Positions 42,557-54,127 of a stretch of DNA of 64,000 nucleotides are shown here, one piece after another (position 1 is the stretch's first letter; every line of letters starts with the position of its first letter). The position numbers were made by a program, and so were the translations under genes. The DNA is taken from NCBI RefSeq assembly GCF_008831285.2, contig NC_045143.1, positions 10,611,503 through 10,675,502 of the forward strand, read 5' to 3'. This DNA is from Nymphaea colorata. Lineage: Eukaryota > Streptophyta > Magnoliopsida > Nymphaeales > Nymphaeaceae. The notes under the pieces were generated by a model. The model did no database searches. It worked only from the letters and a program-made list of their open reading frames with translations, and was not told where the DNA came from.

Positions 42557-44255
42557 TATACATACTATATAAATACCCAATTTTTCTCGTCGTACTTTGT
42601 CAATTAGGGTGATGCCCTTTTATTGTCAATAGAACAATTACTACCACATATCGTTGTGACATTTGATCTTGTGCAGTTTTTCCTCTTCTTTTCTTTATTC
42701 TTTCTTGTAAAGCGTTTTGGGAGATTTCTGTCATACACAGAGTGAATCTGATCCTAGGACTGCTTTTTTCTGAAAATTGTGTTCCAAGTGATCTCTTCTG
42801 CTTCTGAATATCTCTGTTTGCATTTCTTTCATTTGTTTCCTCTCTCCTTTGGCTCCTTAAATGTGTTTGCTTTATTCTATTTTCTTGCCATAATGTTTTT
42901 TTAATGTCACCTATTCATAATTTGAGTACTCCTGTGTCAATTATTTCCTCACTTCACTTATTCTTACTACCCCTCCTTACTTTTTCTCCATTCTGTTCTC
43001 TTCTCTTCTACCCAGCAATATCTTATTTCTCTTCTGTTTTACTTATTCTGTTCTGCGTCATACCATCATCCTTTATTCATACGATTCAATTTTGTCCAGC
43101 ATCCCATATCTGTCCCTCATCAACTGAACAGTTTTCATGACATCAAAGATGTTTTCTCTGTTCTACATAATATTGCCTGTGTGCTGTTGGGTTGCTCAAG
43201 TTGTGCAGTTTCAGTAAACAACAGAATCTCTCAATTTGATGTTTGATCTCTCTTTTACTAAAAAAGGAATGAACAAGGACCAAAAGAGAGGGAGAATATA
43301 CATATATATAAGTACTATATATATTTCTGAGGTGTATGTATTTGTATCCAAAGGAGAGAAGAGAAGTAATGTTTCAGCAAGAAGAATTCTGGTTGTTCTA
43401 AATTCAAAGCTGCTTATTTTTCAATTTTTCCTTCCGAAAAAAATTCATTCATTTTCTTCTGTCCTCTTAATTCTTATACTTCCACTACTTTTATCCTCTT
43501 GTTTTGTCACATGGACCTCTATTCTCAATCTGTTATCTCCTCCAATTTTCTGGGAGAACTAGTTTATAAAAAACTTACCTCAAATTTCTTGACCGGAAAA
43601 TGCAAAGTCTTTTATTGGTTAAATGTCAAGGTCTCTCTAAACACCTTGATGGATCGATTTCAGTCCCTCTGGAATATGTCATGCAATGCAGGAAACTAAT
43701 GATGGTAATAGAGCTGGTGGCTCTGCAAAAATTGTTTTAGATCTCAAATATGAGACATGGATGAAGCATGACCAAGCAGCAGCAGCTGTTGCTTTCATCA
43801 CCTCCTCTTTCTCAAGAGGTGTTAGTGAAAACTCCTGATCTGTGATAAGTGTTCGGCAAGAAGAGTTTTGAGATAAGCTGGCAAAGACTTCAGGGACCAG
43901 AATCTCATATTGTCGGTATGAAGCATGATTGTCCTTTTGCATAATTTTTTTCTCATGTTAATTCCTTAGTTCCTTTTTCTTTTATCATGTACTTTGCTCA
44001 TGTTGAGCATGGAAGGCAGTTGTTTAACAATTAATGGAGCTCATTTAGCCCTCTTGCTTGTACTTCGTCTTCTTCAACCTTCTATCTCTTCATCCATCAC
44101 TTTGCCGATATTCTGCACGGAAGGCAAGATAATACTTTTGTATAAGACCTGATTCATTTGAATTTTACTAAATATGGACGGGACATATACCAAAATTAGG
44201 GAAATTGTTTGCTTGGGATCCAATCAGGTCGCACGTGTAGGACTTGAACTCATAA
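42557..44255. other. No recognised gene
   Basis: Pyrimidine-rich at 42820-43120. The frames at 42904-43140, 43236-43562 and 43679-43942 have no family match. No element boundaries were seen. Confidence 0.4.
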
Positions 44256-44378
44256 GAGGTTGTTTGGCAATGTGGATACTTTGTAAATGTCTCAGGAATC
44301 TGCCCTAAAAATTTTTAAGGCAGAACATTAAAAGATTTATGTGACACTTATAATATGTCTCTACTGCCAAACTATCCA
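44256..44378. mobile_element. Small inverted-repeat element (Tourist/Harbinger-like), copy 2
   Basis: Flanked by TAA (44253-44255 and 44379-44381). The start GAGGTTGTTTGGCAATG and the end CTACTGCCAAACTATCCA are imperfect inverted copies. The inner GTCTCTACT phrase and the termini match the element at 13197-13370. Confidence 0.65.
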
Positions 44379-46375
44379 TAATAGGACAGACCAAAACCAT
44401 TTATATCTGACCTGCATGGTAGTTAGGACCTGATTCAACCGCATCTTACCTTTCTTGAACAACCCTAAGGTATATCCTCTCTCCTTCATATGTATGACCA
44501 GCTTGCTCATGATAGCTGGGTGAATTTAGCTGACACTCATTTACCTTATCTGCAAAAAAAAGAATATAGGGTCAGTATTTGTCATCCAAACCAATAATTT
44601 TCTGCTCTCAGTTTCACTATTCTCTCGGCGAAAGTCTACTTTTTCAGCCTGGTCGATGGTGTTCTTTTTCAGCCTGGTTATTGGCAAGAGCGGACTACAC
44701 TTATAATATAGCTGGTCCGGCTGATGAGGATGCTAACTGATGGGATGCTAACCGTGTTGCCACTTCGATTCCTGCAAGTGTTACTACTCCTTTGGGGCGA
44801 AGGGTAAGTGAACAGGGGTAAGGGTGAAGTTTCACCTCGCGGTGTGTATCCCGAGTGGACTTCTATATCCAATTGAAGAGTGGTCCTTGCTTGAAATGCC
44901 CAAAAGCTGCGTCATTTTTAATCAGAATTTTGCCCTCTCTTGTATTTTGACCGACGATTACGCCACCAACTATTTCTGTTAGTTATAATATGGGCCACTA
45001 TGCATAGGTTAGGCAAATGCCAATTGGACATTAGAAGCATGGATGTAAAGCTTCTTTTGCTTGAGGTCTCTGTCTCCACCCGTCTGAGGACATAAACCAT
45101 GCGTAGGGCGGCCCTTCTTGTGATTCCCTTTTTGCAAATAGTTTGTTAGAATGCACATCCACTTTCTAAACTACTAAGACAGTTTTGAAATATTTTTGTT
45201 GTTTACGTGTACAGTATAAGCATTGTAAGGATACCCTTGTACATTGCAAGGCCTGCCCCCTTCGAGTACGATGGTATGGAAGTCCACGGGCGTTGCCTGT
45301 TCTTGCTTTTGTTGTATAAAGATTACATGATAAAGCAATTATATCGTCGTGCACATGGTGAATGCAAGGCATTCATATCATGGTTGCTTTACTATGGCAG
45401 AATAAACTTCGTTTGTACATATACAAGGTTAGAATCGATGGATTTCTTGACCCTGTACTACCGGTGGCTGTCTTTTCTAGACTTTTTTTTTTTTTCTTAA
45501 TGCTGCTTATCGTCACATTGTGAACTTTGTCCCTTGCATTATTCTGCTAGTGGTATGGACTCGTAACGACAAACTATATGAATAAATTTGAAAAGCAGAA
45601 TAATTTTTTCATGAATGTCGCCACGAGAAGATCGGAAAGGCGCCAGTTGCAGGTAAACAACAAGGTAAGTTTTATTCGTATTCCGAGGACATGGTTCAAA
45701 GGGATTAATACAGGAAGTTGCTGGTGCTGCTATTATGTGTGCGTCATGCTGGTTCATCATATCTTAGAGCAATAAACAGAATGGTGAATAAGAATTATAA
45801 TCCCTGGATTATGCTGGTACAAAGTGTAGCATGAAGCATCACATTTTAACTCATGGTAGTAAACGATAAAGTATTGTACTTAAATGCATGCAATTCAGAT
45901 TAACCAGGTGCTAGACACCGCATTATAAGTGCATCAACCCTCTCACATGCTGTATCCATCTCTGCTATATTTTAAGGTTGGTGACCGGGAATTATGCCAA
46001 GTATACGTACCCAGGTTATAAAATTAAGCATCAAAGGATCCTGTACATGTTCTTCTATAGCTACTCCTTTGTTTGACCAGACAGCCTGAGAGATTCCTGG
46101 TCAGCTCCTTGAATGCCACAGTTTTCCTTATTAAGTTGCCTTGTACCAATCTTTCATATGAATTCTCCTTCACGCTTAAGCTCTTCATAAGCCCGCTGAA
46201 TTACGCGGGCGAGTTTTTAGGTCGTCAAGAGAGCATGCCAAAATACAAAGAGGACTCACCACAAGAAGTAGCACATCATAAAACTCTTCTACAAGAAACA
46301 AACACTATGCACAGACAGACTCTTCTCCAGCAAGAGAGATAGAGGGAGATAGAGAGAGAGGGGAACTAGGAAAGG
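44379..46375. other. No recognised gene; 3' side of the LEA gene
   Basis: Short frames without family matches. The final part (about 46060-46375) is presumably 3' untranslated or downstream sequence of the minus-strand LEA gene. Nothing else is supported. Confidence 0.4.
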
Positions 46376-47786
46376 TCACATCTTAGGGACCTTCTCCTCA
46401 GTGGTCTTCTGGCCACCAACTGCATCTCTAGCAGCTTCGACGATGGTATGAACCAATCCTTCACCGGCACCACCCTTCTCCACCACAGCCACCTCCTGCA
46501 CTTCCCCATGTATATGCTCCGGTCGCAGCTGATCCGGCTTTGCCGCCATGGCAGCCTCCTCTCCCTCGTCGCCGCGCTTCCCGACCTGACCAGCTTCCTC
46601 CTTTCCACCGGTTAGCTTTTCCCTGATGGCTCCTGCAACGCCTCCAATCGCGCTAAATATCGAGCCTTTAGCCTCCGCAGTTCTGGATAGTCCACGAGTA
46701 ACTCGAAAGTCAAGAGGGAAAACCATAGAACGTAATAATGAATCAAGAGGAAGTAGTAGAATTGCAGCACAAAACATACCTCTCTTCAGCGCCTTCCTTG
46801 AGCTCGCGAGTCCTGCGACCCATCTCCTCCTCTGCTTCCTTGGCAGCTTCCCTGCCCTTCTGTCTGTCCCGTTCCATCTCCTCCTGTGATTCCTTGCCTG
46901 TTATTTTGAGTTCCTCCATCTTCTGCCTCGTCCTTTCATGCGTGTCCTTGACTCCTTCCTGCAACGAATATTGAGATTAAACAAGGATTTCCTTCTTGGT
47001 GCATTGTAGAGAAAGAGAGAGTCTTGCCTTGGCTGCTTCTGCAGTCTCGGACGTCTTCTCTTTAGCTTCTTCTTTCGTCCCGATAGCGGCATTCTTGTAC
47101 TCCTGCGCCTTCTGAGCGGCGGTGTCCTTGTACTCTCGCGCCTTCTCCGCCGCTGCGTCCTTCGACTCCCGCACCTTCTCCGCCGCTGCGTCCTTCGACT
47201 CTCCCATCCTCTGTTTGTATTCTTCCATCTTCCCTGCCGCAGCATCCTTCGTCTCCCTCGCCTTCTCCGCCGCCGTATCCTTGTAAGCGCCTACCTTACC
47301 GGCGACGGCATCCTTCGTCTCTCCAGCCTTTTCCTTGGCAGTCTCTCGGTACTCCTCCATTTTCTGCGCTGTAGAATCCTTCACCTCCCTCCCCTTCTCC
47401 AGGGTGCTATCCTTGGCATCCTTTGCCTTCTGAGCAGCAGCGTCTGTGTACTCCCTCGCCGTCTCCGCCGTCGCGTCCTTCGTCTCTTTGGCCTTCTGGG
47501 CAGCGGAGTCCGCGTACTCGGACGCCTTCTCCGCCGTTGCGTCCTTAGTCTCCTTCGCCTTCTCGGTGGTTTCTTGAGCCTTTCCAGTCACTGCCTTCAG
47601 TATAGAGGCCGTGCCCCCCTGAATGGCTCCAAGTATGCCGGTAGGTCGATGGGCGGGCTCTTTGGCCAGTTCTTCCTGCGCTCGCCGCGCCGCCGCAGCT
47701 TCATCGGCGCTCTTCTCTAGCTCCTCCGCAGCCTGTCTTGCTACTTCTGCTGCTTCCCTGTCTCTCTGCTCTTGCATGGAGGCCAT
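46376..47786 (-). CDS. Group 3 late embryogenesis abundant (LEA_4-type) protein, three exons
   Basis: Minus-strand exons 47786-47028, 46958-46780 and 46682-46376 join in frame to 1245 bases (414 residues). Residues about 70-250 are a long series of degenerate 11-residue repeats such as AAQKAKETKDA, AAEKAREYKDT and AAEKVRESKDA: alanine-, lysine- and glutamate-rich, no cysteine, as in LEA proteins that are disordered in solution and become helical on drying. The C-terminus (GSIFSAIGGVAGAIREKL, then GEGLVHTIVEAARDAVGG) resembles the D-29/ECP63-type LEA proteins. The role known for the family is protection of proteins and membranes in desiccating seeds or stressed tissue. Exon 1 is followed by GC rather than GT; reading it as a GC-AG intron gives SETAEAAKEGVKDTHER in one frame, whereas reading through gives a stop after 18 codons. 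ABRE-type boxes lie upstream. Confidence 0.92.
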
Positions 47787-47900
47787 GACTGTCTCGACGA
47801 AGAGCTCGGGTCTTCGGTACGACGATGAAACTGAGAATTGGTGGTATTCGAAAGAGAAGAGTCAAGAGAAAGAGAATGAAAAAGGATGAAGGAGAAGAGG

Positions 47901-47910
47901 TATTGATATA
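47901..47910 (-). promoter_or_regulatory. Putative TATA box of the LEA gene
   Basis: The minus strand reads TATATCAATA about 115-125 bases upstream of the ATG at 47786. Position and sequence fit a plant core promoter; inferred. Confidence 0.45.
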
Positions 47911-47992
47911 GGCGGGGGAGAAAAGACACCAGGAGGCGGAGGAAATGGCGCTTTACCATCAGAAGTGTCTGGAGGAGAGTGGTGAACAGTGG

Positions 47993-48063
47993 CACGTGGT
48001 TGCATGGAGCTGATATTTTGATGACTCAGGAGGCTTTTCGGATGTTTGCCTGGCAAACGTGGC
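47993..48063 (-). promoter_or_regulatory. Two ABRE/G-box motifs upstream of the LEA gene
   Basis: CACGTGG at 47993-47999 and ACGTGGC at 48057-48063 are canonical abscisic-acid response element cores, 205-280 bases upstream of the LEA start codon. An ACGCGTCGG phrase near 48121 may act as a coupling-type element, but that is weak. Such motif pairs are bound by ABF/ABI5-type bZIP factors and fit the seed or drought expression known for LEA genes. Confidence 0.6.
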
Positions 48064-48721
48064 CGTGGCTGAGCGTTGCCACGGAAGGAGGACCATGCAT
48101 ATTGGCTCGTGGTAGGGTTTAACGCGTCGGTGCTTCTTCATTATTGACTTTAGTTTGGCCGGATATTCAATCAAACGGTTCCCAAAAATTTGGTGGAAAA
48201 AAATTAATATTCGATTAAGAATAATTTAGTTTTAAGAGTTGACATTTGATTGGACTTGAATTTAAATTCGAATATGTATAAATATCCGATCAGATTTATA
48301 TTTAATTTGGATCGAATTCAATTTTAAATAAATATCATATATACATACTCTTATATTTTGAGAATCAGTAAGATTTGATTCAAAATTTAGATTTAGATTT
48401 GAATATGAATATAAAATTGGATTTATATCATATTGAAATTATGAAATCGGATTAGGTTCAAGTTCGGATTTAGATGTGATTGTTCTTGATTCATATTAAA
48501 TCCAAATTTGAATCTAAATATATGTGATGACAAAGGGTATGTCCGATTTAAATTAGATTCATTGGCATCCTTAATAAAAAAAAAGTAGTCCACTTTTTCA
48601 TTACAGTTCAAAAGAACACAATTTTTTTTGTAGGGATTATCGGTTGGAGCTGCAGAATCTGACTAAAAATCCTGATCTTTTTCCCCCAGAAATGATTCAC
48701 CCTGAAAACATTTTCTTAAGT
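48064..48721. other. AT-rich degenerate repeat between the LEA promoter and the tandem duplication
   Basis: About 48240-48570 consists of many variants of GATTTGAAT/GAATTTAAAT phrases, the pattern of an old AT-rich element. No ends or target duplication were found. Confidence 0.4.
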
Positions 48722-50577
48722 AGTGTACTCTCAATTTGTGTGCAAAGAAAGATTGTCACGATAAAATGTTCAATGTGTATTATCTTTCACAATAAGAAGC
48801 AAAGAACACGTGAATATAACCAAGTGAGCCAGGGATTGACTCAAAAGTGATATATTACTGAGACGCATTGAAAGTTCTCTGCAATCAGCACTGAGCATGT
48901 CCTCAATTATATCTTACATTTTAGAGAAACCCTGCTTATATCATAAGAGAGACAGTATGCTGACGCTAACTACAACACCCTTCGACCCCGCTTTCTAACT
49001 GAGATGAGTTCCTATTTATTCACCATCTATATTCTGGGATGGGTAGCAAAAACTTCAGAAGGTACATGGAATTATTTGCATAACAAGTCTAGGAAATTTC
49101 TCTTGCTAATTTTGTTTGAAACTGACTACTAATGAGTTTTTATTTTTTTATACAAAGGGTATTTGTTGTTTCATCTTTTAATTTTCATAAGTAATTTTTT
49201 TTTTATTGCATCTACTGAGCAGCCAAATGTTTTATGGCCTTCACCAATGCAAAACTCATCCTTGGACATTTGAACACTGTTTTGCTAGCCTGTCTCTACT
49301 ACTTTTTCTTTGTTGGTTTTAATGCACAACCTCCTTTAACTAGTTTTTTGTTTGTACATATCATTCTTTAGCAATAAAGAGGATGGGAGCTACCTTCCAG
49401 TAGTTTCTGGCAAGTTAAATGTGTCAGAAGATCTAATCTTTGCACTGGGTTGGACTTTTTCCTTTTGACAAATGTGAAATCCAAGTTACTTGTTTTTTCT
49501 ACTGGCCAAGAAAGACATTGGGCAATTTAGACTTCAAGATGATGAAGATGAATAATTTAATGCCTAGAATACGTCTTCCTTAGCACAAATTGCTGGCAAT
49601 CTGCTAACCCCAACTTCCTCTCTAATAAAAAAAGTAAAATTATCAAAAGTACAAATACATCTAAGTTTTTTAAAGTTTAGTTTCAGGTGAGTAGGAGGTT
49701 AACAACCGAACCACTAAGAAAATAGGTCTAAAGGCCCCTCCAATTCCCTTGCCTCAGGGACATAGGCTGTATTGGCATCAATGATAGCAATGGTGTGCTC
49801 TTCAATTTAGGTATCATGCCCCACCACTTAAAATGAAGAAGTATAATGCCCATAAAGAATCAAACTAAAGACTTGCCTTTTCATAGGCCCCTACTCAAGC
49901 CTTGCAGGTGATGATAGCAGTAGACCCTTTTTTTGTTGGCATAATTCTATCAATTATCATAACCATTATCTCTATTTGATTAGCTAAACAAGAAAATTTG
50001 ATATGCTATTTGAGCACTACAAAGGAACACAGACGATGTGGCTTGATGGTTGTCGATGAAAGTTCATTTTTACAGAGTCCGACCATGAGTGTTAGTAAAG
50101 ATGGACTTTCACCAACGTTTCGAAAATGGCATCGATGAACATTGGCCTTCCTCGACATGTGGGGACAAGTTGGTCAATGTTTGTTTTTTAGCGAGATTTC
50201 CTACTCCTTGTGTAGGTGAAAGTGTTTTTCAGCAAAATAATACGGACGTCCAACAAAGACATCGGTATAACTTACTTCTTCATCTGTGCTTTTGCTTAGA
50301 CATTGGTGACCGATGATTTAAATGTGTCGGTAAAAAGTCCCAACGACTTTCACCATCATTTTTAAGTTATAGCTTTACTGACCTCCACCATGTGTTGGTA
50401 AAAGTTAACATTACCCTTTAACTATGCATGAACCCTTCTTCCCTTTTTTTTCTTCCTCCTCCTTTCTTCTCCCTCTTCTTTCCACCAGAGCTTACCACAA
50501 ATTTCCAGCACCTATACCATCTTTCTTTCAATTTTTGACATCCAAGACAACTTTTGTAGGTTTTTTAACCTCCACAT

Positions 50578-50872
50578 TGTTGAGAAAGAGATAAAAGCAG
50601 ATTAGGAAAATCCTCCCCTTCCTAAGATATCGAATGAAGATCAAAATTGTAACCTCCTTCCTAAGATAGTGGATGGTGATCGAAAATGTAATCAAGTTCC
50701 TAAAAATGTGGATGTGATTTGTAACAACTATCTATTAAATAAAGAAAGTTCTCTCTCTCACCATGTGTGAGAGACTATGAGAAAAATCTTCACCGTGGAT
50801 GTAAGCCAAGTCAAGGGCTGAACCACGTTAAAATTTTTTCTTGCTTCCTCTTCTTCTTTCTTTCCTTTTATA
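50578..50872 (+). repeat. 5' LTR of the 5.5-kb copia element
   Basis: 295 bp, starting TGTTGAGAAAGAG and ending TTTTATA (CA changed to TA). An AATAAAG-type signal (TTAAATAAAGAAAG) lies near 50733. It aligns along its full length with the 3' LTR. Confidence 0.95.
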
Positions 50873-50884
50873 TGGTATCAGAGC
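50873..50884 (+). promoter_or_regulatory. Primer-binding site (initiator Met-tRNA)
   Basis: TGGTATCAGAGC immediately after the 5' LTR; the canonical primer site of plant copia elements for starting minus-strand DNA synthesis. Confidence 0.95.
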
Positions 50885-51456
50885 CACAAAGGCAATCGTG
50901 TGGAACACAGGGATCGCCTGTCTTCTGGCTGCCACTGACGATCATCGACTTCAGAGGAATCGCCTGTCCTATGGCTGCTACCGACGATCATTGACTTCAA
51001 CCACTAAATCTCATGTCAGTTTTCAAGATCTAAAATCGTCGTTTTTGCCTCCATAAATTTCTCTGCTATTTTCTGTACGTGTGACTGTCTCTGACGAAAG
51101 AGTTCCGCATCTTGCCAGCTGACTGTGTACTACCGACAAGTGACATTCATTTTAGGAACCTCTCTTTGATCTGAGAGACTTCCATGTGCAAATCAATCAG
51201 TACTGTTGGTGGTGTAATGAACAACTAATTTTTGGCTTTTGAACGTCTTTTTCCCTGCCTTTATTTCTCATTATTCCAATAGAGGAGTCTTCCATCAGAA
51301 CACAACGATTGTTTTCACTGGCGTTAATTTCTCTGGTAGTTCTGGCTATCGAGCACTAGAACCTTAGACGTCTAGGAGCCTCCAGAACACCTCTGTGTGT
51401 TTTCAGATTTTTTTAAAGCCCCTAGTGATGAGCGATCAATTTTTTTTTTTAGAGGA

Positions 51457-52500
51457 ATGACTGCTCGACCACAACAGCTAGCATGCAGCTATTTTATTTC
51501 TCATTCTTTGATCAATGGGACATCAAACTTGTCATCTTCAACAACATTTAGTCCTAGCCCCGCTGCACCATCAACTACTCAGTGAAATGCATTTTCCAAT
51601 TCAGTATCCGTCAAGTTAGATTGAACAAATTATTTAATATGGTGTTCTCAAATTACTAGCATTATGAAGAGTCATGGACTACTAAGGTATGTCAATGGCA
51701 CCCTTACTGCTCCTCCTGAGTATCTTGACGCAGATCAAACCATGGTAAATCCTGATTTTGAAGCATGGGAACAGGCAGATCAGTTAACTTTAAGCTGGAT
51801 TAAGGTTACAGTATCTGAACATATTCTGCCACAATTAATTTCATATTCCACTGCACATGGGGCTTGGTGTGCTTTAGAACAACAATATGCTTTTCAATCT
51901 AACTTGCGAATCATTGAGTTAAAAAGAGGTTTACAGAACATAAAGAAAGGAGATATGATGATGGCTAATTATTTGAATCATGTCAAGTTTTTATATGACT
52001 CATTAGCTGTTATTAATCATAAGGTCTCTGACACTGATTTTGTTTTATATACCCTTAACAACTGTCCATTGAATATGAGGCATTCATCACTACCGTAACT
52101 ACATTCAAGACTTTACCAAGTTTCCCTGAAATTTTTGATGTGCTCATTTCTCAAGAAAATCATTGGCAAATTCTTTCACCTCCTCTTGATATTTCTCAAG
52201 AAACAAAAATAGTAGCCATGGTTGCTCATCGGATTGACAACCGTGAGAATCCTTATGCAAGAGGAAGAGGAGACCGGAACGGTGGTGGTCACAACAACTA
52301 TAACTCATACAACGGTAGTGGTTGCAGCAACTTTGGCTCATACAATGGAGGACGTGGGAACAATAGAGGCCATGGGTATAATGGAGGCCGTAGTAGTTTC
52401 TCTAACTATAAAATGCCTGCAGTTGTTACTTGCCAATACTGTGGTTGCAAGGGTCCTAACGCTCATCAGTGTTATGATATTCCAAAAGCTTTTATGGCTA
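51457..52500 (+). pseudogene. copia gag, broken
   Basis: The frame probably began with ATG at 51457 (MTARPQQLACSYF). Two in-frame TGA codons follow (near 51583 and 51622), the second in SVKLD-stop-TNYLIW where the family has R, so a CGA to TGA change is likely. The core then reads HGLLRYVNGT, YLDADQTMVNPDFEAWEQAD and LTLSWIKVTVSEHILPQL to 52098, with a frameshift before LISQENHWQIL. A glycine/asparagine-rich stretch and a zinc knuckle CQYCGCKGPNAHQC follow, in which the histidine of CX2CX4HX4C is replaced by proline. About 570 bases of untranslated leader separate the primer site from gag. Confidence 0.85.
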
Positions 52501-52559
52501 TGGCTCTCAATACAAGAACAACTAATAGTGTTGCTTCATCGTCGACTTCCTCTCCTAAT

Positions 52560-54120
52560 GTCATGTACAACAATCAAGAGTGGTATCCGGATATGGGGGC
52601 GTCCCATCATATGACAAACTGTGATCATTCTATGGAAGGTAAATCCTCTTATCATGGTCGCAATTCTGGTATTGTTGGCAACAGAGAAAAACTACCCATT
52701 AGAAGCATCAGTAACATGTTCTTACCATCCAACCATGAAAGTTTTCAGTTAAAAGAATGTGTTTCATGTTCCTATGATTCATATTAATATACTTTTTGTT
52801 GCTAAGTTCACTAGAGATAATGACTGCAAAATGAAATTTATGCTTCATGATTTTTCTGCCAAGAAAATGTAGACGGAGGACATAATGCATCAGGGACGAC
52901 TTAAGGATGGACTTTACGCATGGACAAAAACTAGTACTGCTGAAAGAAAATTGCCTGCTGGAAATAAATTGCAGATATGCAACCCTTACATTTCTTGTTT
53001 CAGTAATGTTGCTCAAGTTCCTAGAGATACTTTAAAACTTTGGCATGAACGTTTGGGACATGTAAATGACTCTTTATTGAATCGCATGACCTCATCTAAG
53101 TATATTGTTGATGACTCAATGCCTAAAGAACATGTTTGCTCTATTTGTGCTTTAGCTAAGATGCATAAGTTGCCTTTGATTCAGCCGAGTTAAAAATGTC
53201 TTCTTCGTTAGAATTATTACATGCAGATTTATGGGGACCTTCACCATGTATTTCTAGAGAAGAATACAAATAGTATTTGATAATAGTAGATGATTTTTCA
53301 AGGTTCACCTGGATTTTTATGCTAACAAAGAAGTCCGAAACTTTCTCTTGCTTTCAGAACTTTCATAAGTTCATAGGAAAGCAACTTGAGCACAAGATTA
53401 AAGCTTTTCATAGTGATTGCGGATGTGATTTTATGAGTGCAGAATTTTCTATGTACCTTGCTTCTCATGGCATTCAAAGGAGACTCTCATGTCCCTATAC
53501 GCCCCAACAAAATGGTGTAGCAGAACGAAAACATCGCCACATTATTGAAATGAGACTTACTATGCTTATTAATGCTTGTATGCCAACTTATTTTTGGACT
53601 AATGCTTTTAGAAAGACAGTCTATATCATTAATAGGTTACCGACTAATGCAAAAATCTACTTCATACGAGAAACTTCTTGGTACTAAGCCTCAAGTAGAA
53701 AATCTTAAAGTTTTTGGATGCACCGCCTATCTATTAGTAAATCCTCAAAATAAATCAAAACTTACTCCAAAGTCTCATGTGTATGTCTTTCTTGGATTCC
53801 CAAAATGTTTTAAAGACTATATATGTGACAATCCCTTGAACAAACATGTCACTATTTCCAGACATGTTTTATTTGATGGAAACACCTTTTTATACTCTAA
53901 AATACGACCACCCACTATTGCTCAAGGGATCATTCGCTGGTTGGCTAAAGATCCCTCCCAAACCACCACCGGTTCCCACATTATCCACTTACGCAATCCT
54001 AGTGCGCCTAACCTTAGTGAGCCTTCAATAGTCCCTCCAAACAGACACATTTTCCAACAAACCAACACGATAATTTCTGCCCCCATAATCCAACCAAACT
54101 TCTTTACCTCTTGAAAACCT
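52560..54120 (+). pseudogene. copia protease and integrase, broken
   Basis: The protease site reads WYPDMGASHHMT near 52580-52615; the family has D(S/T)GA, so the active-site serine/threonine is methionine. The gag-pre-integrase region follows (LKLWHERLGHVNDSLLNRM, then HVCSICALAK) at 53035-53165. The integrase core is at 53275-53690 (IIVDDFSRFTWIFML, KAFHSDCGCDFMSAEF, then CPYTPQQNGVAERKHRH) and continues after a frameshift as LKVFGCTAYLLVNPQNKSK and HVYVFLGFPKCFKDY to 54114. Catalytic Asp, Asp and Glu positions look present, but the frames are broken. Confidence 0.85.
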
Positions 54121-54127
54121 TAGTCGC

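Noticed and set aside
46901-47245. Arginine-rich and other frames overlapping the LEA gene
   Set aside because: Shadow frames of the repetitive LEA coding sequence; the LEA frame itself has clear repeats, splice sites and start.
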